DNA of 64,000 nucleotides, from NCBI GenBank assembly GCA_964195995.1, contig CAXMQS010000036.1, positions 62,001 to 126,000 on the forward strand, read 5' to 3'. This DNA is from CAXMQS01 sp964195995. Its GTDB lineage: Bacteria > Actinomycetota > Acidimicrobiia > Spongiisociales > JAOTWH01. The position numbers and the translations under genes are program-made. Under the pieces are notes generated by a model. It was not told the DNA's origin and ran no database searches. It was given only the letters and a program-made list of their open reading frames with translations. Shown in pieces: positions 16,936 through 24,582 of the stretch (the stretch's first letter is position 1; each line of letters begins with the position of its first letter).

Positions 16936-17619
16936 ATGAGGCCGTTGCTCGGAATTCTCGCGTTCGCCATCGTTGTCGCCGCTTGCGGCGAAGATCCGCT
17001 GTCTGGCGTTGGTGATTTGGCGAATCAGGTCGTCCACGACGGAACGACCACAACCTTCATCGCCTCGCCGCCAACGGGAATCGCGGCCGTTGGCATCCCC
17101 ATCTCGACGAGGTCAGCGGACGAGCTGACCTGGCTCAATATCGATCGTGTTCCCGTCTCGGCCGACCCGCGCGACGTCTTGATCGAGGTGTGGGAGAGGG
17201 GTCGCGGGGTAACGAGTGGATTCGTTCAGGCTGGGCCTGATGAGATCACGCTGGTGCTTCCCGAGCTGATCTTCCCCGGAAGCGTCCCTCTCGACGTGCT
17301 TCACGTTTCGAGCCAGCTCGTGTTCGACTCCTCGGGCATCCTGGATCCCAGGACTTCGGCGGCTTTCGGCCTGTGGAACACGGTGCCCTACTCCGTTGGT
17401 CGCGCCGCCGGGCAGGTGGCCGTCCTCACGGTCGGCCAGACGATCAACGTCGACGTCGCAGACGACGCCATCACTTCGGAGGTCGTTGCAGATGGGATAG
17501 CGCTGACGTGGCAACACGTCGGTCTCACCTATGAGATCTTCTGCCGGGATACCTTGCCCGAGGCTGCGTGCTGGGAGATGGCGACCTCGGGTCGACCCCT
17601 ACGAACAGTCGATCTCTAG
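16936..17619 (+). CDS. Hypothetical lipoprotein
   Basis: The ATG at 16936 gives 227 residues beginning MRPLLGILAFAIVVAACG, a clear lipoprotein signal with lipobox VAAC. The mature protein is acidic with several beta-rich stretches (DPRDVLIEVWERGRGVTSGF, DEITLVLPELIFPGSVPLDVL, AGQVAVLTVGQTINVDVADD). I do not recognise a family. A CATAAT sequence ends about 11 bases before the ATG. Upstream in-frame starts overlap the divergent lipoate ligase-like gene and would destroy the signal peptide. The ABC exporter gene follows after 16 bases, so the two may form an operon. Confidence 0.72.
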   Translation: MRPLLGILAFAIVVAACGEDPLSGVGDLANQVVHDGTTTTFIASPPTGIAAVGIPISTRSADELTWLNIDRVPVSADPRDVLIEVWERGRGVTSGFVQAGPDEITLVLPELIFPGSVPLDVLHVSSQLVFDSSGILDPRTSAAFGLWNTVPYSVGRAAGQVAVLTVGQTINVDVADDAITSEVVADGIALTWQHVGLTYEIFCRDTLPEAACWEMATSGRPLRTVDL

Positions 17620-17635
17620 GGGGGACGAGGAAGCA

Positions 17636-19540
17636 ATGTTCCACTCAGGCGGATGGTGGTCGTACCTGCAGTACGACGAAGATCAGGATCAACCAAAGAT
17701 CAGTCGAGCCCTCATCTTTCGAGTGCTCCACTACGCGAGGCCATACCGTCGCCACTTGCTGATCGTGCTCGGCACGATCGTCGTCATTTCCGGTCTCACC
17801 CTGATCCCACCGCTTCTGATGCGAGACCTCCTGGACAAGGCGATCCCGGATAAGGATGTCGGCAGGGTCACCGTCCTGGGTATCGGGATGGTTCTGGTAC
17901 CGCTGCTCAATGGTGGGTTCGGCGTGCTGCAGCGTTGGGCGTCGTCTGTCGCCGGCGAGGGGATCATTCTCGACTTGCGACGCCAGCTGTTCGCCCATCT
18001 CCAGCGGATGCCCCTGGCCTTCTTCACCGGAACTCGCACCGGTGAGTTGATGTCTCGCCTGAACAGCGATGTCGTCGGAGCCCAATCTGCCATCACCGGT
18101 ACCTTCATCACCCTGGCGTCGAACATCTTCACGGTGGCCGCCACGCTGGTGATCATGATCGGTATCGAGTGGCGGTTGACTCTGTTGGCAGTAGCGGTGC
18201 TGCCCCTGTTCGTCTACCCGTCACGCAGTGTCGGCAAGATCCTTCGGCGAATCTCTCGTCAGCAGATGGACGCCAATGCCGAGATGAGCGCCACTATGAA
18301 CGAGACGCTCAACGTCAGCGGTGCGCTGGCCGTGAAGCTCTTCGGTCGCAGCACCGCCGAGGATCAGAAGTTCGGCGGCCAGGCGGCAGAACTCGCCAGG
18401 CTCGGTGTGCGCCGGGCGACCGTTGGGCGCTGGTTCTTCATGGCGCTCAGCCTTGTTAGTGCCCTCGGGACGGCGTTGGTGTTCTGGGTCGGTGCGAGGA
18501 TGGTGATCAACGAAGACCTGACCATCGGCTCGATAGTCGCTCTCGCTGCCTACCTGGCCACCCTCTACGGGCCGCTGATCGCTTTGTCCAATGCCAGGGT
18601 CGAGTTCGCGACATCTCTCGTCTCCTTCGAGCGGGTGTTCGAGGTGGTGGATTTGCCGAACTTCCTAACGGAAAAGGAAGATGCCATCTCGCTGGACTCC
18701 GTCATAGGTGAGATCAGCTTCGATGGTGTGTCGTTCAGCTACCAGGAGGATGCTCCGACCATCGAGTCGGTACGACGCTTCCACTGGAGGGGCGGCGGAG
18801 ATCTTGCCGATGAGCCAAGCATGGCTGACCCAGAGCAACGGTGGGCGCTGCGCGACGTGACCTTCGCGGTGGAGCCTGGTCAGCTGACGGCGCTGGTTGG
18901 CCCAAGCGGAGCCGGTAAGACAACCGTCACCTATCTGGCGCGCCGGCTCCACGATGTGGCGTCCGGGGCGGTCACTATCGATGGCGTTGATGTTCGCGAC
19001 GTCACCTTCGACACGCTGGCAACGACCATCGGTGTCGTCACCCAGGAGACGTACCTCTTCCACGACACGCTCGCCGCCAATCTTCGATATGCCAGAGAAG
19101 AGGCAACCGACGCCGATCTGGAAGCCGCTTGCCGCGCCGCCAACATCCACGACTTCATCGCGGGCCTGGAGAAGGGTTACGACACCGTGGCTGGCGAGCG
19201 CGGCTATCGACTATCCGGGGGAGAGAAGCAACGGGTTGCCATCGCCCGGGTCATCCTCAAGGACCCGCGAATCCTCATACTCGACGAGGCCACTTCGCAT
19301 CTCGATGCTCGGTCGGAGGCGCTCATCCAGGACGCCCTGGAGTCGTTGATGAAGGATCGAACCTCGATCGTCATCGCCCATCGTCTTAGCACCATCCTGG
19401 CGGCGGATCAGATCATCGTGATGGACCACGGCCAGATTCTCGAGCATGGAACGCACGCCGCCCTCTTGGACGCCGGCGGCCTCTACAGCGAGCTCTACCG
19501 TACCCAATTCAACGCCGCCGAGACTCTACCGAACCCGTAA
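17636..19540 (+). CDS. ABC exporter, fused transmembrane and ATP-binding domains (MsbA/BmrA type)
   Basis: The 634-residue half-transporter has six membrane helices (about residues 35-330). The ATPase domain follows: Walker A GPSGAGKTT (about 421-429), Q-loop VVTQETYLF, signature LSGGEKQRVAIAR (about 526), Walker B ILILDEATS (about 546-554) and switch His in VIAHRLSTI. It should act as a homodimer exporting a lipid, peptide or drug. About 30 extra residues (WRGGGDLADEPSMADPEQRW region) separate the A-loop Tyr (about 370) from the LRDVTF strand, where relatives have only a few. GACGAGG precedes the ATG at 17636; the longer upstream frame overlaps the lipoprotein gene. Confidence 0.9.
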   Translation: MFHSGGWWSYLQYDEDQDQPKISRALIFRVLHYARPYRRHLLIVLGTIVVISGLTLIPPLLMRDLLDKAIPDKDVGRVTVLGIGMVLVPLLNGGFGVLQRWASSVAGEGIILDLRRQLFAHLQRMPLAFFTGTRTGELMSRLNSDVVGAQSAITGTFITLASNIFTVAATLVIMIGIEWRLTLLAVAVLPLFVYPSRSVGKILRRISRQQMDANAEMSATMNETLNVSGALAVKLFGRSTAEDQKFGGQAAELARLGVRRATVGRWFFMALSLVSALGTALVFWVGARMVINEDLTIGSIVALAAYLATLYGPLIALSNARVEFATSLVSFERVFEVVDLPNFLTEKEDAISLDSVIGEISFDGVSFSYQEDAPTIESVRRFHWRGGGDLADEPSMADPEQRWALRDVTFAVEPGQLTALVGPSGAGKTTVTYLARRLHDVASGAVTIDGVDVRDVTFDTLATTIGVVTQETYLFHDTLAANLRYAREEATDADLEAACRAANIHDFIAGLEKGYDTVAGERGYRLSGGEKQRVAIARVILKDPRILILDEATSHLDARSEALIQDALESLMKDRTSIVIAHRLSTILAADQIIVMDHGQILEHGTHAALLDAGGLYSELYRTQFNAAETLPNP

Positions 19541-19611
19541 ATGGCCTTAACAGTCTCCTAATACGCCCCGGCGATAGTGAGGTCATGAAAGACGCAACCA
19601 AAGGAGTCACT

Positions 19612-20292
19612 ATGCGTCACACGATGAAATTAGGAGTGATGGTCGTTGCTGTCGTCGCAGCCGTCATGGGCGGGATCGCTTTCGCCCAGACGGATGACTC
19701 GGTTGATCCGGTCGAGACAAGACAGTCACAGGTCACTGAACATCTCGCACCACTGGTCGAGGATGGGACGATCACCCAAGACCAGGCTGATGCCATCGCC
19801 GAGAACTTCTCAGAGCGCTTCGCCGACAGGCTGGCCCAGAGGGAAGAGCATCGGGCAGAGCGCGAGGCCTACCACCAGGAGCTGCTGACGCTGCTCGACA
19901 TGGAGGATGAAGATCTGCGGGCCGCAATCTCGGAGGGCATGACGTTGGCCGAGATCGCCGAACAGCAGGGAACCACTGCTGAGGCCGTCATCGACCTCAT
20001 GGTCGGTCACGCCGAAGAGCGCCTGGCTGATGCTGTTGCCGACGAGCGGCTGACGCAGGCAGAGGCCGATGAGAAGCTGGTCGAGATCACCGCCGATATC
20101 ACCGACAAGGTGAACAACGGTGGTGGCTTGGGCAAGGGCTTCGGCCCCGGACACCGCCACTCTCCTGACGGAGAGGGCTTCGGCGGACAGGGCTTCGGCA
20201 GGCGCGGTGCCGGCGGACCCGGTGCCGGCGGTCAGGGATTCGGTGGATTCGGAGCACCTCAGGATCCAGCGGCTGACGCCATCAACGCTTAA
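19612..20292 (+). CDS. Secreted protein with helical hairpin repeats and Gly-rich tail
   Basis: The start at 19612 is chosen because AAAGGAG lies five bases upstream; it gives 226 residues with a Sec signal peptide (MRHTMKLGVMVVAVVAAVMG, cleavage near IAFAQ). Two segments, DGTITQDQADAIAENFSERF and DERLTQAEADEKLVEITADI, share a (G/E)xxTQxxAD pattern seen in secreted YckD/Spy-like helical proteins. SEGMTLAEIAEQQGTTAEAVIDLM looks like a small helix-turn-helix hairpin. The tail after residue 160 is low-complexity Gly/Phe/Arg/His-rich (GKGFGPGHRHSPDG, GFGGQGFGRRGAGG). Function is unknown; a cell-envelope or metal-binding role is possible. A strong terminator follows. Confidence 0.7.
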   Translation: MRHTMKLGVMVVAVVAAVMGGIAFAQTDDSVDPVETRQSQVTEHLAPLVEDGTITQDQADAIAENFSERFADRLAQREEHRAEREAYHQELLTLLDMEDEDLRAAISEGMTLAEIAEQQGTTAEAVIDLMVGHAEERLADAVADERLTQAEADEKLVEITADITDKVNNGGGLGKGFGPGHRHSPDGEGFGGQGFGRRGAGGPGAGGQGFGGFGAPQDPAADAINA

Positions 20293-20314
20293 CAGCTAAG
20301 CGCCAAACGCCTTC

Positions 20315-20338
20315 GAGGCCGGCCTTCGGGCCGGCCTC
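20315..20338. terminator. Bidirectional terminator hairpin
   Basis: A perfect 10-bp stem GAGGCCGGCC / GGCCGGCCTC closes a stable TTCG tetraloop between two convergent genes (ends at 20292 and 20345). There is no T-run, as is common for high-GC actinobacterial terminators. Confidence 0.75.
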
Positions 20339-20344
20339 GTCGCG

Positions 20345-21295
20345 TTATGCGGGTGCTGCGGCCGACAGCGGTAACGAGGCGACATCGGCCCAGCCCGCTT
20401 CGATCAGCTTGGCACCGCGGCCAACCGGGGGCTGGAGTCGGGGGTGGCAGCGATGGAGCGCCCAGGCCAGCAGCTCGATGCCATCGACGAGGCGCGGTCC
20501 TGGACGGGAGAAGTACGCCGAGGCGTCAACTGCGAAGGTCCTTGCGAAACGAGTCGCCTCCACGAAGTCCGGGTTGGCGGTCAGCTCTTTGAAACGCGCT
20601 TGCGTCTCATAGAGGTTGTAGCCACAGAAAGCCAGGACGATGACGTCTGGCTGTGCCGCGGCGAGTTCGGCGACCGTCGTTGGTTGTGACGCCTGGCCGC
20701 TGGTCCCGAAGACATTGATCCCGCCCGCCGCCTCCACCATCTCGGGCACCCAGTGGCCCGGCGCATACAGGGGGTCGGGCCACTCGATGACGGCGACCCG
20801 AGGCGGTTCGAGCTCGGTCACCAACGAGGTCAGTCGATGCAGTCGTGACCGGAGGCGAGCGACAATTGCCTGCCCTGTCGCCCCCGCTCCGGCGACTGCC
20901 GCGATGTCGCCGATCGAGGCCAGCACTTCCTCGAGGTTGGTCGGGTCGAACGAGGCGACCGCGGCTGCTGACGGCATCGAACACCTCTCGACTGTGGCCG
21001 TGTCAACTGCGCACACCGAGCACAAGGACTGGGCTACGACGAGATCTGGAGTCGTGCCGGCAAGCGCCTCCTCGTCGATGGCGTAGATGGTGTGGGCATC
21101 GGTAACCGAGGCCCTGACCGCCTTGTCGATGAGGGCAGAAGGGAGGCCTGTCTGGATGAGGCTGGAGGTGACAGGCGGGATCTGTGCCGCGTCCTGGGGG
21201 AAGTCGCACTCGTGGGTGCGGGCAACGACGCCATCTCCCATTCCTACTGCGAAGAGGATCTCGGTGGCGCTTGGAACGAGGGAAGCTATCCGCAC
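20345..21295 (-). CDS. BtuF-like (cobalamin/iron-type) substrate-binding domain protein without signal peptide
   Basis: GTG at 21295 gives 316 residues beginning VRIASLVPSATEILFAVGMG, the start of the TroA/BtuF (Peripla_BP_2) fold. Later family segments include RTHECDFP, LCSVCAVD, GHWVPEMVEAAGG and a C-terminal RPGPRLVDGIELLAWALHR. Secreted BtuF binds vitamin B12 for an ABC importer; this copy has no signal peptide or lipobox, nor does the longer upstream frame, so it may be cytoplasmic. Cytosolic homologues with the CxxC-like LCSVC motif are common and uncharacterised. No transport genes are adjacent. A TACTCT -10 element ends eight bases before the GTG. Confidence 0.78.
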   Translation of the reverse strand: MRIASLVPSATEILFAVGMGDGVVARTHECDFPQDAAQIPPVTSSLIQTGLPSALIDKAVRASVTDAHTIYAIDEEALAGTTPDLVVAQSLCSVCAVDTATVERCSMPSAAAVASFDPTNLEEVLASIGDIAAVAGAGATGQAIVARLRSRLHRLTSLVTELEPPRVAVIEWPDPLYAPGHWVPEMVEAAGGINVFGTSGQASQPTTVAELAAAQPDVIVLAFCGYNLYETQARFKELTANPDFVEATRFARTFAVDASAYFSRPGPRLVDGIELLAWALHRCHPRLQPPVGRGAKLIEAGWADVASLPLSAAAPA

Positions 21296-21303
21296 GGGCC
21301 GGG

Positions 21304-21313
21304 AGAGTAGCCT
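21304..21313. promoter_or_regulatory. Overlapping divergent -10 elements (TACTCT minus, TAGCCT plus)
   Basis: AGAGTAGCCT contains TAGCCT (21308-21313) on the plus strand and TACTCT (21304-21309) on the minus strand, sharing the central TA. They would serve the S9 peptidase gene (start 21340) and the BtuF-like gene (start 21295). Symmetric -10 elements that fire in both directions are known in bacteria. Confidence 0.45.
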
Positions 21314-21339
21314 CGCCAGGCCCCCCGAAAGGTGACCAA

Positions 21340-23232
21340 TTGCAACCCGCTGGCCTCGCTTCTGTCCGAATACCGTCCGACCCCCAGCTCCATCCAGACG
21401 GTCACCGCGCCGCCTTCGTGGTCTCTCGTGCGGACCTCGAGATCGACACCTACCGGCGTTCACTGTGGCTGTGGGATGGGAACGACGCTGGTGCACTCAC
21501 CGAGGGCCACGTCGATACCGCTCCTCGGTGGTCGCCCGATGGTTCTCAACTGGCCTTTCTGAGGGCAGCGCTCGAAGAACCGACCGCGGCCTCGGTGATG
21601 ATCATGGATGTGGCCTCCGGAGAGGTCACCGAGGCGGCTCGGTTCTCGATAGCTGCGCATCAGGTCGAGTGGTCGCCAGACGGATCTGCCCTGGCGGTCG
21701 TAGCTACCGAATGGACCGCGGAGTACGCCGACCTACCGCAGGGCGAGCGCGACCGGACGCCGGCGCGGCTGACCCGAGAACACTTCCAGGTTGACAACTA
21801 TCCGCCGACGCACGATCGTCGCAAGCATGTTTGGATCGTCGTCAGTGGGGACAAGCGGCTGCTGACGGATGGGCCCTTCGACGAGCACGACGTGGCCTGG
21901 CATCCGTCCGGCGATCGCATCGCTTTCATCAGCGCCCGCCACGAGAGCCGAGGAACCCGACCTGGAAACCAGGTCTTCGAGATGCAGTTGAGCGGCGGGG
22001 AGGCGCAACCGCTCACCGAGGTCGGATTCTTCGATGCAGCCACCTATGACCCCACCGGCGCGGCGCATGTCGTTGGCATGCTCGACCCTTGGGATCACCC
22101 TGGCGTCGGCGCCATCTTCCGGTTGGAGGGCACCGAAACCGTCGACCTTACCGGTCACCTCGACCGCGATCCGCTGCCGTATTCGACGAGCGTCGCCCCC
22201 AAGGGTCCCCGCTTCACCGAGGACGGGTTCGTCACTGTTTTCGAAGACGATGGGCGGGTCGTCGTCGTCCGCTCAGGCGAAGGAAACTTCGATCGGGTTG
22301 TCGACGGGGATGTTGTCGTAACCGGTGTCGACGCCGGCCTCCATGGCCTCGCCTACGTCGCCTCCACCCCGACGTCACCGGGGGAGCTCTATTGGCACGA
22401 CGGCGAGTCGTCCCGCCAGCTCACAGATCTCAATGGACAGCTTGAAGACTTGTTCGTGGCGCCGCAGCAGTTCACGGTCGAGTCCGACGGCATCGAGCTG
22501 ACGGTCTGGGTGTACCTGCCTCCGGGAGATGACAAGGTCCCTGTGCTCTTCAACATCCACGGCGGTCCCGCCAGCCAATACGGTGTCGGCTTCTTCGACG
22601 AGTTCCAGGTGTATGCCGGCGCCGGCTACGGAGTGGTCGCCTGCAACCCGCGGGGCTCCAGTGGTCGTGGCCGCGACTTCGTCAGAGCCGTTGTCGGCAC
22701 CTGGGCCACGGACGATTCACCGGACATACGCGACTTCAATGCGGTGCTTGCTGCTTCGCTCGAGCGGTTCGAACGCCTCGACGCGGATCGCGTCGGGGTT
22801 ATGGGTGGTTCCTACGGTGGATGGGCAACAGCCATGCTCATCGGGCGCGACCATCGCTACCGCTCGGCCGTCGTCGAGAGAGGCGTCACGGCGTGGACGT
22901 CCTTTTGGGGGACATCCGACATCGGACCTTGGTTTGGAAAGATGTACCTCGGTACTGATCTAGCTGAGGACTGGGATGGCCACCTGCGGGCCAGCCCCAT
23001 GGCCAACGCCCACAAGATCACCACTCCAACCCTCGTCCTGCACTCGCAGTCAGACTGGCGAACGCCTTTGGAGCAGGGGCTGCAGCTCTTCACGATGCTG
23101 CAGTTCAACGGCGTTCCGTCTGAGATGGTGCGCTTCCCCGACGAAGGCCACGAGCTGTCGCGGTCCGGAAAGCCGCGACACCGAGTCGAGCGCTTCGAGG
23201 CGATCCTGGACTGGCACGGCCGTCACCTCTAG
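21340..23232 (+). CDS. S9 family (prolyl oligopeptidase-type) serine peptidase
   Basis: TTG at 21340, preceded by GAAAGGTGA, gives 630 residues. The first about 380 form a WD40-like/TolB-like propeller (repeats such as TAPRWSPDGSQLAFLR and HQVEWSPDGSALAVVA). The C-terminal alpha/beta hydrolase domain has nucleophile motif GGSYGG (Ser about 491), acid in HSQSDWRTP (Asp about 571) and His in PDEGHE (about 605). It resembles cytoplasmic acylaminoacyl peptidase/dipeptidyl peptidase IV-like enzymes that cleave short peptides. No signal peptide is visible. Longer in-frame starts overlap the divergent BtuF-like gene and are not coding-like. Confidence 0.9.
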   Translation: MQPAGLASVRIPSDPQLHPDGHRAAFVVSRADLEIDTYRRSLWLWDGNDAGALTEGHVDTAPRWSPDGSQLAFLRAALEEPTAASVMIMDVASGEVTEAARFSIAAHQVEWSPDGSALAVVATEWTAEYADLPQGERDRTPARLTREHFQVDNYPPTHDRRKHVWIVVSGDKRLLTDGPFDEHDVAWHPSGDRIAFISARHESRGTRPGNQVFEMQLSGGEAQPLTEVGFFDAATYDPTGAAHVVGMLDPWDHPGVGAIFRLEGTETVDLTGHLDRDPLPYSTSVAPKGPRFTEDGFVTVFEDDGRVVVVRSGEGNFDRVVDGDVVVTGVDAGLHGLAYVASTPTSPGELYWHDGESSRQLTDLNGQLEDLFVAPQQFTVESDGIELTVWVYLPPGDDKVPVLFNIHGGPASQYGVGFFDEFQVYAGAGYGVVACNPRGSSGRGRDFVRAVVGTWATDDSPDIRDFNAVLAASLERFERLDADRVGVMGGSYGGWATAMLIGRDHRYRSAVVERGVTAWTSFWGTSDIGPWFGKMYLGTDLAEDWDGHLRASPMANAHKITTPTLVLHSQSDWRTPLEQGLQLFTMLQFNGVPSEMVRFPDEGHELSRSGKPRHRVERFEAILDWHGRHL

Positions 23233-23241
23233 GGGCGACTC

Positions 23242-24582
23242 TCAGGACACCTCCGGTGTCTCGATCTGCGCTACCACCCCTGGGGATTCCAGCATCGACG
23301 AGGGGTCGATGCGGGCCCTTTCTGGCGACAGGCTCATCACTACATCGTTGGCTCCGAATTGCACGGGCTCTGGCTCGATCTTGCCGTCGCCGGAATCGAG
23401 CACCCGCACCCCGGGTATCTCGCTGGCAGAGCTGGCGGCGGCGATTACGACAACAGCGGTTCCGTCGTTCAAGCGAACGATGGAACCAGGGGGGAATACG
23501 CCCATCATGTGGATGAAGGCCCGCACCAGCTCGGGATCGTGAGCGCTGCCCATGCCGTGGGCCAACGCCCGCAGGGCGCGAGTCGGAGTCTCGGCACGCC
23601 GATACCGACGCCGCGTGGTGAGGGCGTCATAGACGTCAACGACTGAGACCATGTTGGAGAACATGTGGGGCTCTCGGTGTCCTTCGGCGCTGGGGTAGCC
23701 AGCGCCGTCGAAGCGGGAGTGATGTTCGAATGCAACCGTCGCCGCTACCTCATGGCTGGGGCCGGCAGCCGCCATGATCGCCTGGGCCCCCTCCTGGGGA
23801 TGCAGGCGAACCTGCGCCCAGGCATCATCGCTGAGCTTGCCTGCATGGTGCAGAACTTCTGGGGACAGTGCCACCTTTCCAATGTCGTGGAGCAGGGCAC
23901 CCGTGCCGATGGGAAGCAGTTCCTCTGGGGTAAGGCCTATGAGCTTGCCAAGCGCCAAAGTGAGGATGCAAGTGTTGACAGAATGATAGAAGGTGTACTC
24001 GTCGTGGCTCTTGACGGTGCTCAGCAGGAGTGCGGCTTTGGTCTCCGTGAGCGATCTGTTGACCAGATCCTCGACCGACGCCATCACCGCGCTCAGGTCG
24101 AAAGCCCCTTCGTGGGCGAGGCCGTCGGTAGCGCGGCGGAGCGAGTGCAGCGACCCTGCATATGACCGTCGGAGCGGCGACAGACCCTCGGCGCCGGCAC
24201 CGAGGGAATAGTCGTTGAGCAGGATGGTCCCGCCGGCCGGAATGTCCTTCGAGATCGAAGCGAGGAAGGCTGCCAGGTCGAAGAGATCGGACTCGATAAC
24301 GGGCCGGCGGAAAGTAATCGAGGTCACGGCGCGTTCCTCCAGGCTGTGCACCAGCCCGCTGAACTCGAGGGAAGCGTGTGGCAGGAGGTGACCGTCGCGG
24401 TAGAGGCCCTCATCTCGGACGTTGATAACGAACTCCGGGCTGCTGCCGAAGGCCTCGTCGAGGGCGACGATAGCCACGGCCAAGGACTCCTGGGTCAGCG
24501 GGTGTTCTTTGGGATAGAGAGCGATCGATCGACTGATGCGGCGCAGACTCTGAAGGAACCCGTGAATGCTCAGTTCATCCAT
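23242..24582 (-). CDS. HD-GYP domain protein (putative cyclic-di-GMP phosphodiesterase)
   Basis: ATG at 24582 gives 446 residues. The HD-GYP domain has the HD pair in LLHDIGKVAL (232-233), HP at 261-262, HH in AFEHHSR (287-288) and FDGAGYP (291-297), matching the HHExxDGxGYP signature. HD-GYP proteins hydrolyse cyclic di-GMP to GMP or act in signalling. The N-terminal module (about 6-107: LRRISRSIALYPKEHPLTQESL, VRDEGLYRDGHLLPHASLEF) is related to the N-terminus of the adjacent HEAT-repeat protein. The start overlaps that gene's stop by 8 bases, with CAGGAACG before it, so the two are translationally coupled. Confidence 0.9.
   Translation of the reverse strand: MDELSIHGFLQSLRRISRSIALYPKEHPLTQESLAVAIVALDEAFGSSPEFVINVRDEGLYRDGHLLPHASLEFSGLVHSLEERAVTSITFRRPVIESDLFDLAAFLASISKDIPAGGTILLNDYSLGAGAEGLSPLRRSYAGSLHSLRRATDGLAHEGAFDLSAVMASVEDLVNRSLTETKAALLLSTVKSHDEYTFYHSVNTCILTLALGKLIGLTPEELLPIGTGALLHDIGKVALSPEVLHHAGKLSDDAWAQVRLHPQEGAQAIMAAAGPSHEVAATVAFEHHSRFDGAGYPSAEGHREPHMFSNMVSVVDVYDALTTRRRYRRAETPTRALRALAHGMGSAHDPELVRAFIHMMGVFPPGSIVRLNDGTAVVVIAAASSASEIPGVRVLDSGDGKIEPEPVQFGANDVVMSLSPERARIDPSSMLESPGVVAQIETPEVS

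Noticed and set aside
23245..23275. Stem GACACC/GGTGTC considered as a terminator of the S9 peptidase gene
   Set aside because: It lies in the coding end of the convergent HD-GYP gene, the stem is only 6 bp and there is no T-run.
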